Positions 26,431 to 35,630 of a stretch of 60,189 bases of DNA are shown one piece after another. The notes under the pieces are model-generated. The model searched no databases and was not told the origin of the DNA. It was given only the letters and a program-made list of their open reading frames with translations. This DNA is from CAZQQN01 sp964549595 (GTDB taxonomy: Bacteria; Bacteroidota; Bacteroidia; CAILMK01; CAYYUA01). Made by a program: the position numbers and the translations under genes. The stretch lies in contig CAZJWK010000006.1 of assembly GCA_964549595.1 (NCBI GenBank), forward strand, positions 1 through 60,189, in the 5' to 3' direction. Position 1 is the first letter of the stretch. The number at the start of each line of letters is the position of its first letter.

Positions 26431-28062
26431 TTAGTTTAAATTCCTCTTCTGGAAAGCATCCCCTTTAATGGCCTCAATGGCTTTCAGATAGCTTTCGTTG
26501 GTCTTGTTAATCACCTGGAAATAAATATCGTTTTCCCAGAATTGACGGCCTATTAATCCTTTTATCCGCGCCACAATTTCCCCTTTAATGGGTTGCACTT
26601 TTTCGCGATTATAGTTTAAATCATTTTCTTCCATGAATTGAATAAAGCGATTAAAAACTACGCCCTCCCCACGGAAATCATTGATAAAAGCCTTTCTTGT
26701 GGGATAGTTTTCTTTAATTTCACCACGGTACTCATCAACAAAATCAAGGGCAAACCGATTAATTAACCCTTTTCTACGAATTTTAGTGAAATAATCCGAC
26801 TGGCTTAAAGTAGTGTCAATGGGAACAAAAAAATCCGGCATTATGCCACCACCACCATAAACAGTGCGGCCGTTTGATGTTTCATATTTCAATGAATCGG
26901 CAAAATCAATCGAATCCTTGTGGGTTAATTCCCCATGTTGATACCGGTTATAAAGATCTTTGCGGTAATCATTGCCCTTTTCTTTATAGGGTTTCTGGAT
27001 GCTTCTCCCGGTTGGTGTGTAATAACGAGCCACTGTTAAACGAATAGCGGAACCATCCTCTAAAAGCTTAGGCTCCTGAACCAATCCTTTACCAAAGGAG
27101 CGTCTACCTATGATTAACCCTCGATCTTGATCCTGAACGGCCCCTGAAACGATTTCGCTGGCTGAGGCGGAACCTTCGTTGATGAGAATGACCAACTTGC
27201 CCTCCTCAAACCTTCCACGATTAGTGGCTTTATGAACCTGTTTAGGGCGGGCTCTACCCTTGGTGTACACGATCATGTCGTCAGACGGTAAAAATTCATC
27301 GGCCAGTCGAATAGCTGCTTTCAGATAACCGCCGGGATTTCCGCGCAAATCCAATATGAGGTTATTAAGGCCTTGGGCTTTCAAATTGTTAATGGCATTG
27401 CCAAATTCCTTCATCGTATTACCAGAAAAACGATTGATCTTGATATAACCAATATCATCCTCCACCAGATAAGAAGCCCTGACACTATGGATGGGAATCT
27501 TATCCCGTTTTATGGTGAAATGCAAAGGCTCCTCCAACCCATCTCTTTTGATCGTCACATCAACCTTAGTACCTTTCTCACCCCTTAGCATATCCACTAC
27601 TTTCTGATTGGTAATACCGGTTCCAGCCACATTTTCTCCTTCCACCTTAATTATTTTGTCCCCGGATTGAATGCCTAATTTTTCTGAAGGGCCTCCTACA
27701 ATCGGAGATACCACTACAATGGTATCCCTTAGAATATTGAATTCAATCCCAATCCCTTCAAAATTTCCTTTAAGTTCACTTTTCATTCTTTTCCGGCGTT
27801 CAGCAGGGATATAGGTGGAATGAGGGTCAAGTTTTTTCAACATGCCATTAATGGCAGATTCGACAAGATTCTGATCGTTTACCGAATCCACATAAGAAGC
27901 CTTTATGTAAGAAATGACCTTATCCAGTTTTTTATCGGAGGGGATTGATTGCTTCTGCCGGCCAAAAGTATCACTACCAATCATCTTAGTCCCCACCACC
28001 ATACCGAAAGCTACTACAATGGCAAAAAAAAGTGGGTAAATAAAATTATAAGACCTTCTCAT
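26431..28062 (-). CDS. S41 family C-terminal processing protease
   Basis: This 543-residue envelope protease degrades or trims periplasmic proteins at their C-termini. It has an N-terminal signal anchor (SYNFIYPLFFAIVVAFGMVVG), then a helical cap with LDPHSTYIPAERRKRM. A PDZ domain (VVSPIVGGPSEKLGIQSGDKIIKVEG) precedes the S41 catalytic domain. The catalytic Ser lies in NEGSASASEIVSGAVQD and the Lys in RSFGKGLVQEP; LDLRGNPGGYL is the family strand. The C-terminal ~130-residue extension is common in Bacteroidota homologues (CtpA/Prc type). Divergent from the inositol monophosphatase gene. Confidence 0.93.
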   Translation of the reverse strand: MRRSYNFIYPLFFAIVVAFGMVVGTKMIGSDTFGRQKQSIPSDKKLDKVISYIKASYVDSVNDQNLVESAINGMLKKLDPHSTYIPAERRKRMKSELKGNFEGIGIEFNILRDTIVVVSPIVGGPSEKLGIQSGDKIIKVEGENVAGTGITNQKVVDMLRGEKGTKVDVTIKRDGLEEPLHFTIKRDKIPIHSVRASYLVEDDIGYIKINRFSGNTMKEFGNAINNLKAQGLNNLILDLRGNPGGYLKAAIRLADEFLPSDDMIVYTKGRARPKQVHKATNRGRFEEGKLVILINEGSASASEIVSGAVQDQDRGLIIGRRSFGKGLVQEPKLLEDGSAIRLTVARYYTPTGRSIQKPYKEKGNDYRKDLYNRYQHGELTHKDSIDFADSLKYETSNGRTVYGGGGIMPDFFVPIDTTLSQSDYFTKIRRKGLINRFALDFVDEYRGEIKENYPTRKAFINDFRGEGVVFNRFIQFMEENDLNYNREKVQPIKGEIVARIKGLIGRQFWENDIYFQVINKTNESYLKAIEAIKGDAFQKRNLN

Positions 28063-28206
28063 AAAATGCTATTTTTGTACAGCCTTTTTAAAAACTAATT
28101 GATTGCAAATTAGGGATGTTTTCTGGTCAAAAAAGGTTCCAAAACTGCTCAATATACGAATTAATTTAAATGCCCTTACAAAAATAAGGGAACTCAATAA
28201 GAAATA

Positions 28207-29007
28207 ATGGATTATTTTCAACTTTGCCAGGATACCATTCGCGCAATAGAGCGTGTAGCCAAATTCATCCAATCCGAAAGCCAAAATTTTTCCAGGGATT
28301 TTGTGGGTTTCAAAGGGAGAAACGATTTGGTCACTTATGTAGACAAAGAGTCCGAAAAAAAGCTTATAGAAAGTTTAGCACCTTTAGTACCCGAAGCGGG
28401 ATTTATGGCAGAGGAAGACCATCAGCAATTCAATGAAGAAAAATCGACCAATTGGATTATTGATCCCTTGGATGGTACCTTGAATTTTGTTCATCAAATT
28501 CCGTTTTATTGCATTAGCGTAGCTTTTATGGAAGAAGGCGAAACCAAAGTCGGTGTGGTTTACGAGCTTAACAACGATGATTGTTTTTACAGCTACGAAG
28601 GAGGGAATGCCTATTTAAACGGCGAACCTATCCGGGTTTCGGAGAATACACATTTTGAATATGCCTTATTTGCAACAGGTTTCCCCTTTACGGACCGTTC
28701 CAATGTGGCATTTTTTACCAGGATTTTGGATGACTTGCTGGCTCAAACAAGAGGCGTAAGGCGAATCGGTTCAGCGGCTTTGGACCTGTGCTATACAGCA
28801 GCCGGGCGTTTCGACTGTTATTACGAATATAACCTGAAAGCCTGGGATGTCGCAGCTGGTGCCCTCATATTAAAAAATGCAGGCGGGGAGGTATTTGACT
28901 TCAAAGGTGGCGGGAATTATTTATTCGGAGGAGAAATTATCGGGGGCAATCCATCCATTAGTCAAACTTTCTTAGCATTATTTCAAAATAAATACAAAAA
29001 CAATTAA
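28207..29007 (+). CDS. inositol monophosphatase family protein
   Basis: This 266-residue Mg-dependent, Li-sensitive-type phosphatase acts on inositol-1-phosphate or related sugar phosphates. Metal-binding residues are visible in MAEED (Glu69/Glu70), in WIIDPLDGTLNF (Asp86, Asp89) and in the C-terminal LKAWDVAAGALIL. The family signature GTLNF and the GSAALDLCYTAAGRFD segment are intact. In E. coli the homologue SuhB also has a role in rRNA transcription; I do not infer that here. Only two bases separate its stop from the start of the isocitrate dehydrogenase gene, so the two are cotranscribed. Confidence 0.9.
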   Translation: MDYFQLCQDTIRAIERVAKFIQSESQNFSRDFVGFKGRNDLVTYVDKESEKKLIESLAPLVPEAGFMAEEDHQQFNEEKSTNWIIDPLDGTLNFVHQIPFYCISVAFMEEGETKVGVVYELNNDDCFYSYEGGNAYLNGEPIRVSENTHFEYALFATGFPFTDRSNVAFFTRILDDLLAQTRGVRRIGSAALDLCYTAAGRFDCYYEYNLKAWDVAAGALILKNAGGEVFDFKGGGNYLFGGEIIGGNPSISQTFLALFQNKYKNN

Positions 29008-29009
29008 AC

Positions 29010-30467
29010 ATGACAGCTGACTCTTCAAACAAAATAGCTATTGCAAGGGGTGATGGCATAGGACCGGAAATTATGGACGCAACCCTGAATATTCTTGAAA
29101 CTGCGAATACCGGTCTTTCTTTTGAAGAGGTACAAATCGGAAAAGCAGTTTACGAATCAGGGTATAGTTCCGGGATAACACCGGAATCCTGGGAAAGGGT
29201 AAGGAAAAATAAGAGGCTCCTTAAAGCACCGATTACTACCCCTCAGGGAGGCGGTTACAAAAGCCTTAACGTCACCTTGCGTAAATCGCTCGGTTTATTT
29301 GCCAATGTAAGACCTTGTCAAGCCTATAGCCCTTACGTGCATTCAGTGTACCCGGATATGGATATGGTCATAATCCGGGAAAATGAGGAGGACGTTTATG
29401 GCGCTATTGAACACCACCAAACCAATGAAGTAGCCCAATGCCTTAAATTAGTAACCAGACCGGGTTCGGAAAGTGTTATCCGGTATGCATTTGAATATGC
29501 CAGGGCTTATGGCCGCAAAAAGGTGACTTGCATGACCAAGGATAACATCATGAAAATGACTGATGGCCTGTTTCACCGTGTTTTTAAGGAAATCCAGGAG
29601 GACTACCCGGATATTGAAAGTGAACACCGGATCATCGACATCGGAGCTGCTGAAATAGCGACTAAGCCTCATGAATTTGATGTAGTGGTCACACTGAACC
29701 TTTACGGAGACATTGTCTCCGACATTGCAGCACAAATGACAGGATCAGTGGGTTTAGCAGGTTCAGCAAACATTGGAAGAGGTTGTTCCATGTTCGAGGC
29801 CATTCACGGTTCGGCACCCGATATTGCCGGGAAAAATATCGCCAATCCATCGGGGATTATCAACGCGGCTGTTATGCTTTTAACCCATATAAACCAACCT
29901 GAGTCGGCGAAAAATCTAAGAAACGCATGGTTGAAAACTTTAGAGGATGGCATTCACACAGTGGACATTTACAATGATGCTATCAGTAAGCAAAAAGTGG
30001 GCACCCATGATTTTGCCGAGGCCGTTAAAAGCCGCCTCGGAGAAGAACCTTCAACCATGAAAGGCGAACGGGTCCGGAATACGAAAGAAGGGATTAAAAT
30101 ACCTGAACCAGCTCGGTATGGCCACAGTGAAAGAAGGCTCACCGGTGTTGATGTTTTCCTGTTCTGGGATGAAGACCAAAGGGATCCTGACATATTGGGC
30201 GATCAAATTTCCAGGATCAACAATGCTCACCTTGAGCTTAAAATGATTACCAACAGGGGAACCAAGGTTTATCCCGGCGGGATACCTGAAACCTTTTCTA
30301 CAGATCATTGGCGTTGCCGGTTTGTAGCCAAGAATGGTTATGTCAACCACGATAAAATTATGGATCTGCTTAAACAAATTGATGAAGCCGGTTTCGACTT
30401 TATTAAAATCGAAAACCTGTACGAAATTAACGGGCAAAGAGGCTATTCCCTTGGGCAGGGAGAATAA
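29010..30467 (+). CDS. icd: isocitrate dehydrogenase, Thermus-like with C-terminal domain
   Basis: This is a homodimeric TCA-cycle enzyme that oxidises and decarboxylates isocitrate to 2-oxoglutarate. It begins with the beta-decarboxylating dehydrogenase signature IARGDGIGPEIMDATLNIL. SLNVTLRKSLGLFANVRP has the Ser and Arg of isocitrate binding and distinguishes it from isopropylmalate dehydrogenase. NLYGDIVSDIAAQMTGSVGLAGS carries the metal-binding Asp, and EAIHGSAPDIAGKNIANPSG is in the nucleotide pocket. Residues ~375-485 are an extra domain (GVDVFLFWDED, ITNRGTKVYPGG) as in the Thermus thermophilus enzyme. Cofactor (NADP or NAD) is not assigned. Translationally coupled in spacing to the upstream phosphatase gene. 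Confidence 0.9.
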   Translation: MTADSSNKIAIARGDGIGPEIMDATLNILETANTGLSFEEVQIGKAVYESGYSSGITPESWERVRKNKRLLKAPITTPQGGGYKSLNVTLRKSLGLFANVRPCQAYSPYVHSVYPDMDMVIIRENEEDVYGAIEHHQTNEVAQCLKLVTRPGSESVIRYAFEYARAYGRKKVTCMTKDNIMKMTDGLFHRVFKEIQEDYPDIESEHRIIDIGAAEIATKPHEFDVVVTLNLYGDIVSDIAAQMTGSVGLAGSANIGRGCSMFEAIHGSAPDIAGKNIANPSGIINAAVMLLTHINQPESAKNLRNAWLKTLEDGIHTVDIYNDAISKQKVGTHDFAEAVKSRLGEEPSTMKGERVRNTKEGIKIPEPARYGHSERRLTGVDVFLFWDEDQRDPDILGDQISRINNAHLELKMITNRGTKVYPGGIPETFSTDHWRCRFVAKNGYVNHDKIMDLLKQIDEAGFDFIKIENLYEINGQRGYSLGQGE

Positions 30468-30498
30468 CATTTTTTATTTACAGAAGGTAATGGCTTAA

Positions 30499-31248
30499 TC
30501 AGCTGTTAACTTCACCGGCTCTAATGTGACTCAAAGTTATAGCGGCTGCAATTCCCGCATTTAAAGATTCAGCATTCCCATAACGGGGAATTGACACTGT
30601 TTGATCCACAATGCGTTGAAGGTTTTTTCTTATCCCCTGGGCCTCATTGCCAATAAGCACAATTCCGGGCGGTCTTAGGCTTGTTTGATACAGACTTTTC
30701 CCGGTGGACGCTAATCCATATACCGTGTATTCCTTTTTTTCTAACACACCTTCTAATGCTTGGTAATGGACATCCAGATGGAAAAGGCTGCCCATGGTGG
30801 CCTGAACCACTTTAGGATTAAAGGCATCCACGGTATCGGGCGAGCAAAAAACCTGACGAAAGCCAAACCAATCGATGGTTCGCAAAACGGTACCCAGGTT
30901 GCCCGGGTTTTGAAGGCCGTCAATAGCCAGAACCCAGTTATCAACCAAAACTTCAGTTTTTTCCTTTTCTTGGGGAAGGTGTACCAATGCCAACAATTCA
31001 TTAGGATTGGTCAATTGGCTTATTTGTTTTAACGTTTGTGCTTTTATCTGATAAATAAGATGTTCCGGAATATCAGAAGGTATTAAAGCAACACCTTTTT
31101 CCGTAGCATAAATGGAGTTTAGCTTGTAATTGGAATTCTTAATTTCGTTTAAGATTTTAGGGCCTTCGGCAATAAACAAACCATTTTTTTTTCTTTGTTT
31201 TTTGTATCTTAAAGCGTTAATTAATTTGGCCCTGTTTTTGGATAGCAT
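30499..31248 (-). CDS. TrmH/SpoU family RNA 2'-O-methyltransferase
   Basis: This 249-residue SPOUT-class enzyme methylates ribose 2'-OH in tRNA or rRNA using S-adenosylmethionine. The N-terminal substrate-binding domain is LRYKKQRKKNGLFIAEGPKIL. The SPOUT domain has motif 1 LAIDGLQNPGNLGTVLRTIDWFG, motif 2 IVLIGNEAQGI and motif 3 VSIPRYGNAESLNAGIAAAI, which form the trefoil knot. The exact target (23S G2251-like or another) cannot be told. I chose ATG 31248 over the TTG nine bases upstream. Convergent with icd, with ~30 bases between the stops. Confidence 0.9.
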   Translation of the reverse strand: MLSKNRAKLINALRYKKQRKKNGLFIAEGPKILNEIKNSNYKLNSIYATEKGVALIPSDIPEHLIYQIKAQTLKQISQLTNPNELLALVHLPQEKEKTEVLVDNWVLAIDGLQNPGNLGTVLRTIDWFGFRQVFCSPDTVDAFNPKVVQATMGSLFHLDVHYQALEGVLEKKEYTVYGLASTGKSLYQTSLRPPGIVLIGNEAQGIRKNLQRIVDQTVSIPRYGNAESLNAGIAAAITLSHIRAGEVNS

Positions 31249-31326
31249 ATTAATCAATTAAATACAAGTCGTGACCCGTAAAAGGCTTGAACTGTTTACA
31301 ATAACCCGAATATACTCCTAAACTTA

Positions 31327-33783
31327 ATGGTTTTTAATCTCTCACCGCAACCCAAACAAATACCCCTCAACTTTATCTTATCCTGCCTCGTTGGTTTATT
31401 ATTCCTTTTGACTGGTTGCGGACTTCAAAAGAAAGTTTCCAAAAATAAGCCCCTTTTAAGCAAAACCAAAGTAAAAAATGCTCCTGAAGGCCATAAATAT
31501 AAACTTAAAAGCCTAATCCAACAAAAACCGAATTCTCGTTTTTTAAAAACTTTCCGGGTTTCCATGTGGACTTATCTCCTGTTTAACGGAGATGCTGAAA
31601 AAGATTCAGCGAAAGCCCACAAATGGTTTGTCGGCAAATTCTGGAAGAACAGCAAGCAAAAAATACGGAAGGGTATGGGGGAAAAACCCGTTTACATGGA
31701 TTCAAACTTAGTCAAAAAATCCGCAAAGCAAATGGAAAAATACCTTTTGCATCAAGGGTATTTTAAATCCAACGTGAATACAAGCATTAACATAAAAAAC
31801 CAAAATGCAAGGGTTATTTATGATGTCAAGGCTAAAAAGCCCAAGCGGATTGGGTCTGTGAATTATTACATTCCCGATAAAACGATTTACAAAATCATCC
31901 AATCCTCGAAAGATCAATCATTAATTCAACAAGGGAAGGTTTATTCAAGCCAACTCTTGTCTGATGAACGGGAAAGGATTACTAATTTACTCAACAATAA
32001 AGGTTATTTCAATTTTTCCCGGCAGAATATCCAATACAAAGTAGATACCTCAGTGAACGAAAATGAAGTATCAATCGGGCTGATTATAACCAATCCGAAG
32101 CGCTATGAGCGGTACAATCAGTATAAAATCAAAAGGGTTTATATTGAACCGGATTACAATTTCACCGATACAGTGCCTAACGACACCATCCAATTTAAGG
32201 ATTACCATTTCATCTTTGAAAAGGGTAATAAGACCATCAAGCCCGAATCTATACTCAGGAAAATTGACATAAAGCCAGGGAAATTTTATTCTGCCAAAGC
32301 CAAGCAGAAAACTTACGATCAGCTTTCCCAACTTGCGATTTTTAAATTCATAGATATCCGTTACCGCAAGTCCAAGGGGGAATCCGACAAGCCTGGTAAC
32401 CTTAAGTACCTAGATTGCCATATTCAACTGACGAAAAAAGAACAACTTTCCTTGAACATTGAATGGGAATTCACGGTAACCGAAGAAAATGAACAATTTG
32501 CCACATTCACGAATAATAGCCGGTTTTACGGTTTTGCTCCCCTGATTAACTTCAGAAACCGGAACCTGTTCAAAAGGGGGATATCCTGGGATTTAAACTT
32601 TAGGGGGGGCTATGAATTTTCAGGTCGGTCTTTAAGCTCTGACATTAGTGAAAATATTTACGAAGTAGGCGTCAATACTAATTTAGAGTATTACGGGTCT
32701 TTTTTGCCTCAAAGGTTATTGGAGGACCCGCCTGCCAATTCCATAAAAACTTCGCCCAACCTTACCTACCTCATTGAAGGCAATCCTAACTACCAAAGGA
32801 CAACTTTTGGCTTAGGCCACAGATGGGAATTTGACAACCCCCTGAATCGGGTTTATTTTACCCCGCTATCCATTAATCTCGTTAACACCCGTATTTTGAA
32901 TGACTCCTTCAGGAAGCGTATCAATAATATCAATAACCCTTTTATTGAAAGCATTTTTGATCGTTATACCCTCATTGGGAGTAAATTAACAGGCCTTTAT
33001 AATGATAGGCCCATTAAAGGAAACCAATACTGGCTTATCAAGTGGCTGGTAGAACCTGCCGGTAATTTGCTTTACCTTTATCAAAATAACATCAAGCCTT
33101 CCATACAGAGGAATGTTTTGAATACTACGCCGGATACCACGCCTTCTACCGATAATTTCAAATACACTATTGGGGATATCGGTTTTTACACCTATACCAA
33201 AACCAAAGCGGATTTCCGCCATTACATTTCCGGTAGTGGAGAAAATGAGTTTATTTTTCGCTTTTCACCGGGCATTGGCTTTGCCTATGGTAACAATGAA
33301 TTCATGCCCTTTGAAAAAAGATTTTTCGTGGGCGGTTCCAACAGTATAAGGGCCTGGACGGTAAGGGAAATAGGACCGGGCTCCTTTAACCCTGAGGAAA
33401 ATGGGGACAATAATAACCTGGAAAATTTCAGGCTTCTTCAGGTAGGCGATATCCTATTGGAAGGCAATTTCGAGTACCGTTTTAAGATGGTTAATTGGTT
33501 AAACGGGGCTTTTTTCATAGATTATGGCAATGTCTGGACCTTGCGGGAAGATCCCACTAAACCGGGTGGCCAAATTGAAGAAGATTTTTACAAAGAAATT
33601 GCTTTAGGGACCGGCTATGGCTTCCGTTTTGATTTTCAATTCTTTGTCATCCGGGTTGACATTGGCTGGCCTATTCGAAGCCCTTTAATGCCTGAAGGAA
33701 GCCGGTGGGTAGCACAGGATATAACCTTGGATTGGGCGGTGCAACAGGGCCAACTTAATTTTGGTATAGGCTATCCCTTCTAA
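31327..33783 (+). CDS. lipid-anchored TamA/BamA-like outer-membrane barrel (TamL type)
   Basis: This 818-residue outer-membrane protein starts with a lipoprotein signal, LSCLVGLLFLLTGC, so the mature N-terminus is a lipidated Cys. This is the hallmark of the TamL group of Bacteroidota (family knowledge). Residues ~75-360 contain POTRA-like segments (MEKYLLHQGYFKSNVNTSI, YSSQLLSDERERITNLLNNKGYF, GKFYSAKAKQKTYDQLSQLAIFK). From ~390 on there is a 16-stranded-type beta-barrel with the Omp85 VGGSNSIRAW motif, ending in the aromatic C-terminus GIGYPF. It probably assists insertion of outer-membrane proteins or lipid transport. It overlaps the convergent dcd gene by 4 bp. Confidence 0.85.
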   Translation: MVFNLSPQPKQIPLNFILSCLVGLLFLLTGCGLQKKVSKNKPLLSKTKVKNAPEGHKYKLKSLIQQKPNSRFLKTFRVSMWTYLLFNGDAEKDSAKAHKWFVGKFWKNSKQKIRKGMGEKPVYMDSNLVKKSAKQMEKYLLHQGYFKSNVNTSINIKNQNARVIYDVKAKKPKRIGSVNYYIPDKTIYKIIQSSKDQSLIQQGKVYSSQLLSDERERITNLLNNKGYFNFSRQNIQYKVDTSVNENEVSIGLIITNPKRYERYNQYKIKRVYIEPDYNFTDTVPNDTIQFKDYHFIFEKGNKTIKPESILRKIDIKPGKFYSAKAKQKTYDQLSQLAIFKFIDIRYRKSKGESDKPGNLKYLDCHIQLTKKEQLSLNIEWEFTVTEENEQFATFTNNSRFYGFAPLINFRNRNLFKRGISWDLNFRGGYEFSGRSLSSDISENIYEVGVNTNLEYYGSFLPQRLLEDPPANSIKTSPNLTYLIEGNPNYQRTTFGLGHRWEFDNPLNRVYFTPLSINLVNTRILNDSFRKRINNINNPFIESIFDRYTLIGSKLTGLYNDRPIKGNQYWLIKWLVEPAGNLLYLYQNNIKPSIQRNVLNTTPDTTPSTDNFKYTIGDIGFYTYTKTKADFRHYISGSGENEFIFRFSPGIGFAYGNNEFMPFEKRFFVGGSNSIRAWTVREIGPGSFNPEENGDNNNLENFRLLQVGDILLEGNFEYRFKMVNWLNGAFFIDYGNVWTLREDPTKPGGQIEEDFYKEIALGTGYGFRFDFQFFVIRVDIGWPIRSPLMPEGSRWVAQDITLDWAVQQGQLNFGIGYPF

Positions 33784-34316
33784 AATTCGTTTTTCCACAT
33801 CATGGATTCTATAGGCTTGTGGCTGCGCTGGGTGTACTTTGCGGACTTTTTTTGGTTGTACACCGTCTCCACGGTACCATCGACTTCAAAATAAATAAGC
33901 TGCCCAATAGGCATCCCTGCATAAACTTTGACTGGCTGAGCAACTGTTATCTCAAGGGTCCAGGTATTGCAATAACCCACATCCCCTTTTCCGGCAGTCG
34001 CATGAATAAAAATGCCTAACCTGCCTGCGCTTGATTTCCCTTCAAGAAAAGGGACCCGGTTATGAGTTTCGGTATATTCCTCAGTCACACCTAAGTAAAG
34101 GGTTCCCGGATTCAATTGAATCCCGGAATCAGGAATAGGAATTTCTTCAATTTGGTTATGCGCACGAGCATCCAGAGCATGTTCCTTATAAACTGCCAGG
34201 TATTGGCCCAGGTGCACATCATAAGAATTGGTGCCTAAGCTTTCCATTCTAAAAGGTTCAATGACGATATTCCCTTTTTCCATTTCATTAAGAATACCCC
34301 TGTCACTTAATATCAT
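33780..34316 (-). CDS. dcd: dCTP deaminase
   Basis: This 178-residue cytosolic homotrimer deaminates dCTP to dUTP to supply dTMP synthesis. Motifs: MILSDRGI, SLGTNSYDVHLG, the conserved FLEGKSSAGRLGI with the catalytic Glu region, HATAGKGDVGYCNTWTLEI and AGMPIGQLIYFEVDG. The C-terminal SAKYTQRSHKPIES lid is complete. I see no evidence that it is the bifunctional (deaminase plus dUTPase) form. The gene ends inside the stop codon of the convergent TamL-like gene. Confidence 0.93.
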   Translation of the reverse strand: MILSDRGILNEMEKGNIVIEPFRMESLGTNSYDVHLGQYLAVYKEHALDARAHNQIEEIPIPDSGIQLNPGTLYLGVTEEYTETHNRVPFLEGKSSAGRLGIFIHATAGKGDVGYCNTWTLEITVAQPVKVYAGMPIGQLIYFEVDGTVETVYNQKKSAKYTQRSHKPIESMMWKNEF

Positions 34317-34389
34317 AAAGTCGTTTTAACATTGGGCTTCAAAATTAATATTAATCCGAAGTTTTCCCGGCCCTATTTCAATGGAATTG

Positions 34390-35304
34390 TTATTCATCCA
34401 CCGACCAGGCCTTAACGGTTTTGTCATCTCCGGTTGTAATCAGAAAATCAAAATAAGTTCCCCAAAGCATCTCATTGATAGAGTGTTTATGACCCGCTAA
34501 TTTATCATAATCAATCACTTTTCTTAATTCAAAAGAATCAAGGTCCCAGATTTTCGCTGTTTTATCGCGGCTCCCGGTAGCAAACCACTTTTCATGGGGG
34601 CTGACTACAATGTCGTTAATGGTGAAATAATGGGCAGGGATTTTAAGGTACAAATCATAACCATTTTGTACATCCCAGATTTTAAGCTGGGCATCCCGGC
34701 CTCCGGTCAGGAGGAAGCGTTGATCCGGTGTCCAGGCCACCGAAAAAGCAGAATTCTCATGAGCCCAGAAACTATGCAGCTGCTCAAAAGTAATTGCATC
34801 GAAAAGCCGAACGTATTCATCACTAAACCCAACGGCAAAACGCTTTCCATCCGGTGAAACATTCACCTTTCTGGCATTCGCATTGGCCGGACGAAAAGAA
34901 TGGATTTCCTGGTATTCCTCTGTATTCACAATATACATATATCCCTTTTCTCCGGCCACAATCATATGGTTTGAACCCGGTATATGCTTGAAATCAAAAA
35001 TACCGTGGTCCTTTTGGAAGTTGGCATAGGGTTTTTTACTGTTGAGATCCAGAAAATAAAAACCGCCCTTGGACAAACCGACCAAAATGATATGCTTTTC
35101 CGGGAAATACCGAATGGCATAAATACTTGTGGGAAAAGTAGCAATGAGTTGTCCTTTATCGGCTTCCTTCAAGTTCCAGTAAACAACCCAGCCATCACCG
35201 GCACCGGTATAAAATTCATGAGGTTCCCGCCCTGAAGTTAAGGCATAGATACAATCCTTATGACCCTGATAATCTACTATCTTAGCCACATTTAAAGTAC
35301 GCAT
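34390..35304 (-). CDS. cytosolic WD40-repeat protein
   Basis: This 304-residue protein has no signal peptide; ATG 35304 (MRTLNVAKIVDYQGH) was chosen over an upstream TTG. It is a single seven-blade-type propeller with blades such as YQGHKDCIYALTSGREPH, FWAHENSAFSVAWTPDQRFL, GGRDAQLKIWDVQNGYDLYL, IPAHYFTINDIVVSPHEKWF and KTAKIWDLDSFELRK. It forms a conserved-looking cytoplasmic protein-interaction scaffold. Partner unknown. It is 73 bases upstream of dcd on the same strand, so cotranscription with dcd is possible. Confidence 0.85.
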   Translation of the reverse strand: MRTLNVAKIVDYQGHKDCIYALTSGREPHEFYTGAGDGWVVYWNLKEADKGQLIATFPTSIYAIRYFPEKHIILVGLSKGGFYFLDLNSKKPYANFQKDHGIFDFKHIPGSNHMIVAGEKGYMYIVNTEEYQEIHSFRPANANARKVNVSPDGKRFAVGFSDEYVRLFDAITFEQLHSFWAHENSAFSVAWTPDQRFLLTGGRDAQLKIWDVQNGYDLYLKIPAHYFTINDIVVSPHEKWFATGSRDKTAKIWDLDSFELRKVIDYDKLAGHKHSINEMLWGTYFDFLITTGDDKTVKAWSVDE

Positions 35305-35630
35305 CAAGCAATCACATTTTAATTCATAAAGCAATTATAATCTCAATCAACCAATTGATGACCACCTATAATGGTTCCTTTTCATGGTTCAATCTAACGG
35401 TAAGCAAATGGGCCGCTTAGCCAGTACCATTTTCAGGGCAACTGACTTTCACAAGGCTCAATGATAACCAAAGCTTGAGCTTTTTGCCTAATGTGGTTTT
35501 AAACAGCCCTGAAACCATTTTTTTCACTTCTTCTACCTAAAAACCATGTCAATTAATAATTTTAAAGGCTATTTAATTGGCCGTTTTATAAATTATCGGC
35601 TCGTTTTTCAAGGAATAAAACCTTTGTATT
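35305..35630. other. divergent intergenic region
   Basis: About 325 bp lie between the start of the WD40 gene and prmC. No ORF, hairpin or clear promoter pair was identified. Confidence 0.3.
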
